From Panorpa germanica (taxonomy: Eukaryota; Arthropoda; Insecta; Mecoptera; Panorpidae): DNA of 64,000 nucleotides. Below the pieces are notes generated by a model. It searched no databases. It had not been told where the DNA came from and saw nothing but the letters and a program-made list of their open reading frames with translations. The DNA is taken from NCBI GenBank assembly GCA_963678705.1, contig OY783208.1, positions 9,715,282 through 9,779,281 on the forward strand, in the 5' to 3' direction. Both the position numbers and the translations under genes were made by a program. Below, one piece after another: positions 1 to 11,308 of the stretch. The first letter of the stretch is position 1. Each line of letters opens with the position of its first letter.

Positions 1-175
1 TGGTGAGCCAGCCAATTACTATCTGCACGATGCAGATTATACATGAACTTGAACTAATTAGATTAAGACTAATACATTACTTATATACTATTTTACTATC
101 TCTAGAGTGCTTGGTCAGCAAAGATACTGAAGAGACACTGTTAGTTTTGTGTTGTATGGAATGTGTGCTATAACA
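1..175 (-). mobile_element. Partial LTR of an errantivirus-like element, cut by the window edge
   Basis: Read on the minus strand, this stretch begins TGTTATAGCACACATTCC near 175 and runs off the left edge. It aligns along its whole length, with scattered mismatches, to the LTR at 8134 that follows the env-like ORF. The two LTRs are in opposite orientation, so they are not the two ends of one element. Whether this is a solo LTR or the end of a longer element lies outside the window. Confidence 0.75.
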
Positions 176-1303
176 ATATAACTCATACACAAATTTGAAA
201 GAAACAAAACAACCTTTACAATATATATATGTGGAAAACGAGAGTACTATCCCAATTCTGATGTGGAAAACAATACCCAATCCGCAAGGTACTTAAAGAA
301 GGTACTATTATTTAATTTGGGGCAAATGTCAATTCAATTAATATTCAACTATGCAATATCTTAGTTTCTTGTCGGGATGATAAAGAATCACATAATTTGT
401 TTAATACATTTATTTACTAAAATAATAATGGTGATAATAATACAGTAAGATTACAATATAAACGTTGGTATTGACTTTACAAATACAGAACAATGAATGA
501 ACAAACCATCTTAAATTCTAGTTATTATATACTCAGTCCTACATTAGTTTTCAGCTGGATTTAATTGAATTATTTTTATTACTTTTAAGAATCCGTTTAT
601 TTATAATGTATATCCGAATTCGTTTATTTATTTATATATCCGGACCACCAGACCCGGTTAGGACCCCCATGCCCGTGATGGAACATCAGAAGTCGGGGAT
701 GGTTGCCCCAAACTGTTACTTTTATGATCTCGGCGCCTCTACAAGCATTACACAGAACCAGGAAATATTCCAAAACAGAAAACATAAAAGATGAATTAAA
801 TTAAAATATAATTCCGCCAGTTGCCATTAAAAGTTCCACCAGGTTCTCCCTAAAGTTGAAAGTAGATGCAAAATAATTTATTTAACGTGGATATATGAAA
901 GTAAACTCTCACAAAATAATTCTTTAACTTTTGTTATATAAACTCTTCATGAATTAATGATTTTTTTTTTAACATTGTCAAAAGCAGATTTCAATTCATT
1001 GAATTGGCTATGAAATAAATTTCTCTAAAGCTCAACAAGAAAATAAAAAAATCAACGTACGAATATTAATTTAATTGTATTTCATATTTAGTTGTAGGTA
1101 TACATAATATTTGTTATGGCTTTTAAATGAAATATTTAATAAAATTTAATAAATAAAATTTCTAATATAAATTGAACTAAAGGGTAAAAGCAGTTGGTTA
1201 CAAATTCATAAGTTCGTCATATTTATAAAACACCCGTCTTAGTAAAACTCTAGTGAAGGTAAACTAAAATTAGATTAGGAAATCAAAACATGATTTAGTC
1301 AAC
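176..1303. repeat. Intergenic; right part is duplicated 3' flank of zinc-finger gene 1
   Basis: No convincing gene. From about 727 rightwards the sequence (ctcggcgcctctacaag..., accaggaaatattcc..., then a tract matching tcacaaaataattctttaac) is also found at about 17318-17930, below zinc-finger gene 2. It is therefore the shared 3' flank of a duplicated unit rather than unique DNA. The small open frame at 606-794 overlaps this repeat and lacks any recognisable domain. Confidence 0.6.
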
Positions 1304-1364
1304 CGTGCGAATACACATAGACACTTTTATTCAAATGCGTCTCTTTATGTCGTTTTAAATGATA

Positions 1365-2048
1365 TCATCGACTAAACCATTTATTACAAACATCGCAAGA
1401 AAAAGATTTTAGGGCTAAATGTGTGTTTTTATGTCGATTCGAATTATATGATCGACTAAACTTTTTATTACAGACATCGCAAAAATATGGTTTTATACCT
1501 AAATGTGTGTTTTTATGTTGTTTTAATTTTAATTGGTATTCAATCGTTTTATTACACTCGTTACAGGAATGCATTTTCTTTGTTGAATGCTCCCGTAAAT
1601 GCTTGACGACTTCAACCTTACTTTCAAAAGATTTGTTACAAACGTCACAGATATGAGGCATCACCGTAGTCTTAAATTTTTCACTTTGCTGTTCTTTACA
1701 GTTCAATGGATCAATGAGATTTTCAGCTGTGGAATCCGCAAGTCCGCTGCAACTGGGTGGAACACCTAAGTGTTGCCGAACCTTGGTTAAGTCAAGGGGC
1801 ACATCATTGGAGTTATCACCGAGCAAATGAGATGAATCAACATAGGACTTAAATTTAGCTGTCTCTGATCTATCGACGGGTTCCTCTTTAATTTCTGTAT
1901 TTATTTCATAACATGGTTCTGATTCTTCGACGTTGCGTTCTTCTTTTATTTCTATCTTCATGTCTTCTTTTAAAATTCCTGCATCCATGGGTTTATTCAA
2001 CTCAAACTCAATTTCCAGTTTTAAATTCTGTGGTTTTTCATCCTCCAT
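1365..2048 (-). CDS. C2H2 zinc-finger protein 1, truncated in its fourth finger
   Basis: A single open exon of 227 codons. The N-terminal half is acidic and has SUMO-consensus-like IKEE motifs at residues 34-37 and 53-56 (the second followed by PVD), plus a PLDLT motif at 84-88 that resembles a CtBP-binding site. Three C2H2 fingers follow (CDVCNKSF, CNECNKTI and CDVCNKKF starts), and the fourth begins CDVCNKWFSR and meets TGA at 1365-1367. Past this TGA the same frame continues YHLKRHKETHL down to about 1323, with exact finger spacing, so a nonsense change has probably cut an intact last finger. The start is the MEDxK methionine shared by the family. Likely role, inferred: nuclear DNA-binding regulator. 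It may still encode a three-finger protein. Confidence 0.8.
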   Translation of the reverse strand: MEDEKPQNLKLEIEFELNKPMDAGILKEDMKIEIKEERNVEESEPCYEINTEIKEEPVDRSETAKFKSYVDSSHLLGDNSNDVPLDLTKVRQHLGVPPSCSGLADSTAENLIDPLNCKEQQSEKFKTTVMPHICDVCNKSFESKVEVVKHLREHSTKKMHSCNECNKTIEYQLKLKQHKNTHLGIKPYFCDVCNKKFSRSYNSNRHKNTHLALKSFSCDVCNKWFSR

Positions 2049-2331
2049 TTTAACGTAAAAATTTTAACGTTTTCTAAAAACAAAAATTAATTTTATCTTA
2101 GAGAATATGAGCAACCTATAAAAACCTTCAGTGATAAACAAAGTAAAACAAAATGAAAATAAGTGAGGTTAAGTCGAAGTAATAGAATAGTTTTAGTTAA
2201 ACAAAACACAGAAAATGATATTCTAATAATTTGTTAATTTATATTTAAAAGTTTTGGTTTATTATGGAATAAATAAGAAGTAAAAAGTGATGTTCAGCAA
2301 AACAATGAGCAACAAATAATAGAACCTTGAA

Positions 2332-2502
2332 ATGTCATTACGTACCAAATAACACCCTGTACTCAGTTACCCGATGCAGTTTCTTATCGCACAAAATTAT
2401 CTAAATAAGACTTATATGCAATGTGTTGTAGTTTTGTGCTATCTCTTCAAAAACTGTTAAAATGTAAATATTTTAGGAACTGTCAAATTGAAACACAACT
2501 TA
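2332..2502 (-). promoter_or_regulatory. Conserved upstream block of zinc-finger gene 1
   Basis: About 285 bp before the start codon lies a block (atgtcattacgtaccaaata ... gatgcagtttcttatcg ... gcaatgtgttgtag ... atctcttcaa ... ctgtcaa) that recurs at the same relative place before genes 2, 4 and 5 and, partly deleted, before gene 6. It is better preserved than the sequence between it and the gene. A core promoter or first-exon region is the simplest reading, but no TATA or start site can be proved by eye. Confidence 0.45.
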
Positions 2503-3160
2503 CATAATACAAATTATTAACTGTGAACAAATCCTTCCAATCTATTAGTAATTTGTAAAAGGTTATTCAGTTGGTACGCATGCGTCGTTCGTAGTATAAA
2601 TTTTGACAATTCGATTGAATTGTGGAATAATTAAATTTGTTGTTTTTAGTAACAATTAATAATGGAAATTGTTATTAAAGGAACTTATTTTCAAAATAAA
2701 TCTTACTGCATTTTGACAGATTGTCACATTTTGGAGGTTATAATAAAATATAGTTTTCTTTACTTTATAAATATTGGGCCATGTAAGGTTCTAAATAAGA
2801 AAGAAATCTTAAATTTAATACAAAATTAATTACCGCATTTTGGTCTGGTTTTTATTTTCTTTAAGTCAAATTTTAGACAACTAGAAGCGGCACCGATAAG
2901 GGAAATAGCAAAAAATCAGAAATAGTAATAAAATGAACGTGGGGAGGAAAGATCTTTGTGGCGGAGATAAATAGGAGCCTATCAGTGTTTCACAGGGTCC
3001 TGTTGGGTACGCTGTTAAATTTAAATAGGTTATGGGGGGAAGCTATAAGTGCATGTACACACGTACATGCGTTGACGACTATGACATTAAAACATAACCT
3101 ACAATTCTCAGTGTGAACACTCAATAAAAAAAAACGTTATTTTAATTTAATTTAATATTT
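2503..3160. other. Intergenic, no feature recognised
   Basis: AT-rich sequence upstream of gene 1 with no long open frame on either strand. It is part of the flank of the duplicated zinc-finger unit, but similarity to the other copies is patchy here. Confidence 0.5.
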
Positions 3161-3490
3161 TATTTCAACAACATTGAGCAAATTCCTTAGAAATCAATAA
3201 GACAAACAAAATAAATATAAAAAAAAAAGTAGATATAGAAATAGTTTTTAGTGATATCCGATAAAAACCCTTTTCACGAATGGACCCCAAGAGAATGTTT
3301 CTGAGATAAAAGATATTGCTTGCAACTATGTTTTGTAACAAAGCCACAGTGATGACTTTACATAAAACATTTTTACAATAAATTACAAACATTTTGTTAC
3401 CAATTAACCAAGTAATTTATTGGTGCAAATGCAGAGTGTGTACAGCGATAAAAGATTTTACTTTTATTGTGTTAGATTTGTGCTTCAAAT
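3161..3490. repeat. Segmentally duplicated block, upstream of zinc-finger gene 1
   Basis: The core 'tttgtaacaaagccacagtg' plus the tract around 'ttttgttaccaattaac' and 'cagagtgtgtacagcg' recurs at about 25280-25520 upstream of relic 3, in the same orientation relative to the gene. This extends the duplicated zinc-finger unit to at least 1.3 kb upstream. No coding potential is seen. Confidence 0.6.
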
Positions 3491-5580
3491 TACCGTTTGA
3501 TCCGTTTTTCCATTTTCAAATATATTAATATGCGCAATATTTTCCTAACGTAGTAATTAGTATTATTGTCAGTCACACTATTTTATGTACTGCATCTACT
3601 ATTTGACATACACTTTGATTCCACCCCCGAAATTACTTATATTACGATTAGTAGTAAGTAGGGACACATATATGGGAAACGGTTTCATAGCAATCATACA
3701 TAGCCTATCTTCGGTTTTGATTCAATCGTTGTCCTACCTGCAAACATATTTGCATTCTTACTATTTCCGTGGTGTAATTATTTGTATTGTCGTCGCATTA
3801 ATTTATATACTCAAATGCATCCATTATTTGATGAACATTCACTTCGCTCATGTAATGAAATATATAACGAACTGTAAATTAAGCAGTTGGCAGATATGGG
3901 GAAACGATTCTTGCAATCATATAAAATACATCAGTCGGCTTTGATTCGGATGCTTTCCAAACTCCAATACATTTCCATGTTTGTGACTCTGCTGACGTGA
4001 TATCTTCATTGCGATTTATCTGCATTTCCTCATGTTTGCAGATATTTACTAATTACTTTGACATTTGGTTGCTAAAATCCATTTCATCACGACTAGCTTA
4101 CAACTATTTCATGCAGGCACAAATATACATCATACTTGTTACATATCATAGAGGTTTATGCTCTTTACGCAATCATACGCGTTTAGCTTACTTCAATCGG
4201 TGCACACACAGAAAGATTGGTTCTAGTAATCCACTTTGTCATGTATTTAGCTTACACCCTGCAATTTTCATCAACATAGCGTACATGTAATTCTACTATC
4301 GTTGGTTTTAAACAATTGGCATTATATTGTTCTATTGTATTTATTTATAACCTACAATACAATAATTTCCTTAACACATTGTTTTGCGTTTATATCTATA
4401 CCAGGCTACATTTTGAATTTTAAATAATTTGTTAAATTTGAATAAATTTAACAATATTGAATGTTGCACAGTTGTTCAATTGCCTCAACTATTATTAATA
4501 TTTATTGATTTTTTAAATTATTTTCCGAGCGATCTTTTTGCATTCGTCTTCTTTAAAAGCAGTTCTAGTTCTACAAAGTTTTGTAAACATGGATGCCTTA
4601 AAGAAATTGAATGTACGCCTGCGTTTGTACCAAAGTAGGTTACAGGCTTACTATGTGCTAATTACTTAAATTGAAGTTAGTGATTCCTGTACCTACGATG
4701 CACACTATGTTCGCACATATAAAGGACTTTTGTCCCCGCTGCAAAAAAGCTTCACTGGAACTTGCAAACAAATGCACACGAGTTGATCAGGATTTAAAAG
4801 TTTTAATCTTAAATACAAGTTGATACAATCTTTTGCTGATAAACCCAGTAAACATTTTGGAGTAAATTCTACTTAATTTCTATTACATATCATGAGATTT
4901 TTGTCTGGAACGTGTTCGTTTTCTATTCAGTCGTTCATAGGAAAGACCCTTTTTATGACCTACAGAAATCGCAACGACGGTTCACTGCTGAATTAAAAGC
5001 GGAGTCGGTTTATGATTTATGACCGGAGTTATAAACTTGACACCAGCAGGGATAGCAGGGGTATAAAACTTAATGGAATTCTACTTTTTAGAGTCTGCAA
5101 AATATAAATATTTAAATTAAGAAATAAATAGATGTAATCTTTAGTACGGATCGTGATTTTTTTAATGAATATTATTCATCTTCAACAATACTCGTTATAT
5201 TAGTTATTTACATTGTTTTAGTGATTCAAAAATCCACGATCGGCAGGTCTGCGTTAGGTTTGAAACCTCTGTCTTACCCTCGCTGCCTAAAGTATTCGTT
5301 TAAACACATTATATTCGGAGATTGAGGGAGACAGCCTATTACCATGAAAGAAATATTTGTTGAAAAAGGATAGCATATACTTTAAACATACTGACTGAAC
5401 GAAATACTATACAAGTGTAACGGTGAAAAATATATTTTACTTGTCTAACCGCATCTCGTTTCTCTCTCACTTTGGAATAAATGAGATGAAAGTGAACTTA
5501 AAAAAAATATATCCATGTGTGAAAGAAACTGAAATACTTAATGAATGATGTTGGAAAAAGAAAGAATATTATTATAAAAA
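3491..5580. other. Intergenic, nothing recognised
   Basis: Open frames at 3585-3944 and 3997-4290 lie end to end on the plus strand but are rich in I, Y, L and C, have no domain and are what AT-rich non-coding DNA gives by chance. No RNA gene or clear repeat is visible. Confidence 0.5.
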
Positions 5581-5835
5581 AAATTCTAACAACTAACACA
5601 AAATCTGTGACAGGTAGAGAATGAATTTGAACTAAAAGCGACTTTTATGTACCACTTTTGAACTATTAACGAACTTGCTAATTCTACATATATCAGATTT
5701 TATTTCACAAAATCTTGACAGGTAGGGAATAAATTTGAACTAAAATTGGTTTCTGTGTTGTTGTTTCGCACTTGTAAAGCGTTAGAATAGAATTGTACGA
5801 GTGACTCGAACTTCACCAAATAGGACACTTCACCA
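5581..5835. repeat. Interspersed repeat shared with about 16590-16820 and 16215-16242
   Basis: The ordered blocks 'gaactaaaagcgact', 'tattaacg..ttgct', 'tttatttcac', 'cacttgtaaa' and 'tgtacgagtgact' recur at 16640-16810. The string 'acttcaccaaattgttta' at the right end recurs near 16227. Family not recognised. Confidence 0.5.
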
Positions 5836-7072
5836 AATTGTTTACTGGGTATTATTGAATAGATATAGATTTAATGCATAAAGAAAATGATAAAATATAA
5901 TATAATAGTTAATAAAAATTGACAAATATTTATAATCATTGATTTATCGATAGTTCATTAACTATACAGGGTGTCCCAAAATTCAACGATAAGCCGGCAC
6001 CAGAAGGTGGTCCTGCTCATGACTACACAAGAACAAAAGAAAAATTTTTTTTATCTCATTTTGTTTAGGAATTAGAAAAAAAATTAATTTTTTTTCGAAA
6101 ATTAAAACACCTTAAGATGTTTTTAACTACCATGACCACAATTTTTTAAATATTTCTGAATTTTTTTTTGTATCGGCAACCTAAATAGCACTGCTATCCA
6201 CCACAACCATTAAAACTCTCAGAATGCTAGTAGTTGTATCAAACTGCCTTACGATATTACTTTAGAGAACATTCAACAATATGAAACTATTAGCAAAGTC
6301 AAAGCATACACTAATAAAAACCTAATCGTTTTCGTAATAAATATACCACTAGTAAACCCTTATATATTTATGTGGGATTATTTTTTAAAGATTAGTTTTA
6401 AGTTAATATAATTAGTTTTAAGAAATAGAAATAGTAAGTTATCTGTAATTTAAGTTAAGATCTTTGATAATATTAGTTATATTATAAAAGTACTCTCGAC
6501 ACCAGATCCGACATGTAAACCCCGAAACCCTCAAACACAGACATTCGCTATAGTGTATGCAGACGAGTCATTACGGGCACATGATGACACACGTTGTTAC
6601 GGGCGTTGGCTTGAGACATACGTACAGTAGTCGTAATCAGAATGGTTTAGTGTTCAGAAGTAAAATGACGATAGAATTATACATAGGTTGTTATATGGTC
6701 GTTGTATTGTGAATTAAAACCAGTTAAATTTATTACTAGGTGTAATATCTTTAATATTGTGATTAGCGTAAATGTTAGAGTTAGACAGCAAATGTAATGT
6801 TTAGTACTAGGGTGTATTTTCATTAAGAATATTGTGTTGTAAACTATGGACAATTGTAATGGCGTACTACGTGGTAACGCAAAAACATTGAAAAGAACTG
6901 TATTGTATTTTAATCAAGTGTTATTTTCGTGTGAATTTAATTACGATTAATTCGCTTTATTCAGATGTAATTGTATAATTTTGTGTAAATATTTTGTGTA
7001 AATATTAAATGAACTATCAATATCCAAATCATGTGTTTGCTCGTGTAAAAGAAACTATGTTGTTATGTTATA
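5836..7072. other. Intergenic; one transposon-like end
   Basis: A sequence starting acagggtgtccc at 5966, followed by A/T-rich DNA, resembles the terminus of a dispersed repeat, but no matching inverted end is in the window. Nothing coding is seen. The 6330-6520 part is rich in short repeats of 'tttagttttaag'. Confidence 0.35.
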
Positions 7073-7283
7073 CTGCAAATTGATCGTCACAACGGATAGT
7101 TGTAGAAAGTAACCTACAAATTGGAATCTCAATCGGGATATATTTGGATGGTTAGAGGGTCTACTCTACAAATTGATGCTCATGTGGATTGAATAGTTCT
7201 AGGCTGCATAATAGAATCTCAACAGGTGGTTGTATATTCTAACCTGCGAAGCGGAGTCTGAACCTGAATGGTATTAGATTCAA
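7073..7283 (+). repeat. Degenerate ~40-bp tandem repeat before the env-like ORF
   Basis: Five diverged units start with ct[ag]c[ag]aa-ttg-like words at 7073, 7114, 7166, 7204 and 7244, followed by [at]atctca and a g/t-rich 'ggt[ta]gttgta' part. Spacing is 38-52 bp. No open frame crosses it. Confidence 0.5.
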
Positions 7284-7320
7284 AAACTACTAATGTAGAT
7301 AATTAAAAAAGTCTACATTT

Positions 7321-8112
7321 ATGTATTATAAACTATATCCAATCCCCATACCTTATAACAATAAATTCCAAATGAATATTCCCAGAACCCAATACACCAT
7401 TGTGAATGAGTATAAACATGTAGATTTTAATGCACCCTGCAAAGAAATATATAACAATCAATTCCTATGCAAGCTTAGCGAACCACTCAACATCGAGGAA
7501 ACCACCTGTGAGATAAAACTAATTCAAAACCAGCAAACCAGCAAATGTCAACCCTTAGTGATTTCTCTAACCGGCATCAAGATCCAGAACGTCGAATTCA
7601 ACACCTGGATGTTAATCACAAATGACGAAACCAGTGGCACCTTAATATGCAGCAGCCAACGTGACATACGTCTACAAGGAACATATATAATACACCTTGC
7701 ACGAGATTGTCAATTTTCTGTTTCAGATAATACTCTTCAGTACATAGATATAGAAGAGAAAGTCGAAGCTTGGAACACCATTTCCTTTCCAAAAATACCA
7801 GAGATCCAAAACAAACACCTAAACATCTCTACCGTGACCAACCTAAAACACCTGGACCTGGGCAACGTAGACAAGCTACAGACCACGCTAGCCCTACTAC
7901 CTAAAGACTTCGATGACAGAAGAATCTCAGACCATGTTCACATAATTAATTATACATTATTACCTATATTATTCATAATAATTACTATTGTAGTATATAA
8001 GTTAATCAAATATTTTAGAAAAATAAAAATAATAAAAAATGAAAATTCACAAGAAATAAAAAGCAAAAATATTGAAGAGTTACAAAAACCTTTTGCTACA
8101 TTAGAAACATAA
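7321..8112 (+). CDS. env: Env-like glycoprotein, C-terminal half (errantivirus-type element)
   Basis: The 263 codons look like the C-terminal half of the envelope (baculovirus F-like) protein of insect Ty3/gypsy errantiviruses. There are regularly spaced cysteines at residues 40, 50, 63, 76, 110 and 130, a hydrophobic membrane segment at about 209-228 and a short basic cytoplasmic tail. An LTR starts 21 bp after the stop, as expected for a 3'-terminal env. The N-terminal half, including any cleavage site and fusion peptide, is absent, and stops lie in frame just upstream, so the ATG is only the first one left. No gag or pol precedes it. Such proteins sit in the membrane and mediate entry when complete; this fragment is presumably inert. 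Confidence 0.72.
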   Translation: MYYKLYPIPIPYNNKFQMNIPRTQYTIVNEYKHVDFNAPCKEIYNNQFLCKLSEPLNIEETTCEIKLIQNQQTSKCQPLVISLTGIKIQNVEFNTWMLITNDETSGTLICSSQRDIRLQGTYIIHLARDCQFSVSDNTLQYIDIEEKVEAWNTISFPKIPEIQNKHLNISTVTNLKHLDLGNVDKLQTTLALLPKDFDDRRISDHVHIINYTLLPILFIIITIVVYKLIKYFRKIKIIKNENSQEIKSKNIEELQKPFATLET

Positions 8113-8133
8113 GATTTTATCTTAGATGGGAGG

Positions 8134-8434
8134 TGTTATAACTCACACTCCATACGAGTACAAACTAACAATGTCTCTTCAGTATCTTTGCTGATCATGC
8201 ACTTTAGAGATAATAAAATAGTATATAAGTAATATGTTAATCTTAATCTAGTTAGTTCAAGTTCATGTATAATCTGCATCGCGCAGATAGTAATTGGCTG
8301 GCTCACCATTTGAGACTAGGCATAAGCTGCATCGCGCAGTGAATATTAGTTCAAATAAATATTATTTAAGTAAAATTAAAATAAATTGTTTTTTTTATTA
8401 AAGTCTAAATTACTCAAACTTTAATTATAGTATA
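8134..8434 (+). mobile_element. 3' LTR of the env-bearing element
   Basis: It starts TGTTATAACTCACACTCC directly after the purine-rich tract gatgggagg, a plausible polypurine primer. Its first 175 bp match the minus-strand LTR at the left edge of the window. An AATAAA lies near 8356. The right end is not fixed by a second copy; I place it near the TATACA at about 8432, with low confidence in that edge. Confidence 0.65.
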
Positions 8435-10835
8435 CAGGGTGTATTATCAATACAGACAATACCTTCAGACAATAGACAATAACTTCAAGAATATTGCTTA
8501 GATCGGCTTAAAATTTTAAGGACATATTCTTGAAATGTTAAACAATAAGATAAGACAAAAAAAAAGTTGAAGGAATAATAAGGAAAATTAAAGAATTACT
8601 GTTCATTTGAAATTACTCAATGCTTAATACTTGATTGCATTCCGTAGTGTTACAAATGGTGTTGAGATATGTTTAGGTAGTAAATTAACTCAGATTTACT
8701 TCTAAAATAAAGTAATTTTTTTATTTTAACCAAACATGTTCTTTATTTTTTCTATTTTAACAAAAACATTGTTTTCTTATAATAAACCAAACATATTATT
8801 ATTATTTTTATATTTGGACTATGAAAATTACCTAGAGAACTCTCCCTTTGCTCTCACAATAATCGCATAGATTCAGTGACCGCTATTACCCGCTAAGAAT
8901 GACTGCTATTACTGCCCAAACATCGATAATGGTTTTCTTGATTGATCACTAGAAACGTAAAGAACTTTCATGAAATCTAACAAGCCCATGGGATACACTA
9001 ATAAGTGGGTAATAATTGATTTTAAGAAAGATATTGATTGGTATAAATCATTTTAAGCTTACCTTCATCATATTTTTAATTGTTTAATAACAAAACACGT
9101 CCTTACTTTTACACAGCTGTCCAACTCACTGTGCGCCATAAAAAATGGCGGCGCTTGGTAAATAACTTTCTTAGAGCATATTTATAAGGAGAGTGAATGC
9201 TGAACCTGAAAGTGTGTCCAAAATATGTGCGAGAGAGATATGCGTCGAAAGTGACAGCTATCTAGATATAATGAATATTAATATTCTATTAAGCCTTTTC
9301 TGGGTAATTTTGGTCACCGACTTTAACAATACAGTTTTCAGAAAAATGCATATAAAGTTTTAAATAAACTATGCTACATAGAGTAAAAATATTTTTTTTC
9401 AACTTACATAACTTCGAAGATAATCGTGAAATCATGAAATTTTCTATGTGTGTACTTAGGAGGTACAGGACGTTAACGTAAATGATGGAAACGTTGTAAA
9501 ATTTGGAGGGTCGATACAAATAGTAAAAATACATGCTGTCTTAAAATTTTAGAGACCTGGGGTTCATAGTTTTCTTTTTATGATTTAAAGTAGTCATTTT
9601 CCATACAAATCATAATTTTTAGCTCAATTTCACTACGTAATATAACTTTTAACTATAAAAGAATGGTGACACGGCTTTCAAAAACTAGGTGAATTTAAAA
9701 TAATCTTTTCTGTAACTATTGCAAAAAGAAAATTATCAAAAGGATACCTATTTACAAAAATATTTAAATAAAACCAGTAAGAAACAGTAAATGTAGGTTA
9801 TAAGCCGGCAACGTTGCAAATGCCAATTTGGGCGGGAAATTCAAAATCGGAATAAATGTTATAAAAAGTAGAACAATTTATTGTTTAAAGAACCAAATCA
9901 CGCATGCGTCAACACACGTAAATTTGCAGCGTTGCAAAATTTATTATTCCTTTTACAAAATATTTAATTTATATTTAAATTCAATTAATATAAATCTGAT
10001 ATTAATTATAGCTTTTTTCATTTATTTAACTATTATATGTATAAAAAATCATTTTAACAAGCAAAAAGCAGTTTAATAGGGAATTAAAAAAATCATTATC
10101 AAAGGTACAGTCCCAATATTTGCTCCTCCCTCATGTACTTCGTATGTTCCATTTCGTATTACCGAGAGATGAACTTTTTGCATTGACGGTACGTCCTGTA
10201 CCTCCTTAAATATACGTACATAACGAAAATGAAATAATTTTTTTTTTTTTTGCAATAGTAACTGTATATAACCCCTTAAATCTATTATTTAGCAAATATT
10301 GAACTAAAGAATATTGAGTAATGAAATAGACCAAGGTTTTGAGAGGGACGTGTTAAAATTCACTACGTGTGATAATTAGGGTAAAATTATATTCCTTTTT
10401 ATAGATAATTTTAGAGTAATATTTGTATGACTTTTCTGCAATTGGGTTGTTTTTTGTGGTCGATTTTTCCATTCGAACCTCGAAATATTTATTTTACTGC
10501 GTAATATTCCGGTTGTTTGCCTAGTAGTTGATGTCACGAACTAAAATGAATGTAATAAAAAATGTTGTTTATTTCTTGTTTTATATCGTGACATAATATT
10601 GAAACATTATGGGTCGACGCAACAGCTGCTATAGCTTTGACGTTTAATTCTGCATCTCTTTTGAACTGCTCTTGTTTAACAGTGATGGTAAATGTTGGCA
10701 AATGGTAGTGGGGAAGAAGGTGAGGAAGCAATAACGTCGTGAACTGAAGTCATTTTTTATAAATTTTACCCCTTTAATTATTAAGTGAATGAAATGACCA
10801 TCTGATTCGTTAATAAGTTTTATAATATTGCGAAT
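8435..10835. other. Intergenic with minor repeats
   Basis: No gene recognised. About 9173-9285 (gagcatatttataaggagag, gtgtgtccaaaatatgtgcg, gacagctatctag, aatattaatattctatt) resembles 48765-48925, so a dispersed repeat is present. Small open frames at 9289-9534, 9828-10076 and 10534-10731 have no domain. Confidence 0.45.
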
Positions 10836-11308
10836 GGGTTGTGAACCATATCTTATTTTTTATAAAACTGTGCAATATATTGGTAAAGTTGACTGCCAGG
10901 ACCTCAATAGTCTAATTATTTTTTAATAACTCGCTATATTTTAGGAGATATTAACATTCTTCACTTTAATTAATAAATAGAATCAACGTTATAGAAAATT
11001 CACATATAGCAAATAAGCCATCTCTTTTATACAGCAGAGACGCATACGAGTGTGTGTGTGTGATACGTCATTTACTACTGACAGCTGAGTTGTGTATCCC
11101 ATGAAGTATTACATAACGAAGGTTTGCCAACAAGGAACAATAATCTCGATTACTTATTACTACTTATTCCTTGTAAAACAAGCAGCTAAACTGAAATTCA
11201 AGTTTGATATAGATATAACTCCGTTAAAATTTAAATATTTAAAAAAAAGGAAGAAAATATATTAATATTTATTTCAATCAAAAATTAAAAAAATTAGTTC
11301 ACAAGCCC
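10836..11308 (+). mobile_element. MITE-like non-autonomous repeat (family A), whole copy
   Basis: The left end reads gggttgtgaacc and the right end gttcacaagccc, giving imperfect terminal inverted repeats. The left arm (ttaataactcgctatatttt, ggagatattaac) recurs at 13905, 21110 and 49740. The middle (gagacgcatacgagtgtg) recurs at 19870 and, reversed, at 45880. The right arm (tataactccg, aaatatttaa) recurs at 20060, 46140, 50160 and 52400. No coding capacity, and no clear target duplication. Confidence 0.55.

Noticed and set aside
606..794. Small plus-strand ORF
   Set aside because: Lies on duplicated non-coding flank and is not open in the copy at 17318.
1423..1656. Plus-strand open frame across gene 1
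   Set aside because: Exact antisense of the zinc-finger exon; no domain of its own.
3585..4290. Two adjacent plus-strand ORFs rich in I, Y and L
   Set aside because: Composition typical of AT-rich non-coding DNA; no motif, splice logic or paralogue seen.
2351..5977. acaccctgta at 2351 and tacagggtgt at 5965 as ends of one transposon
   Set aside because: They face the wrong way for terminal inverted repeats, and the first lies in the conserved zinc-finger flank.
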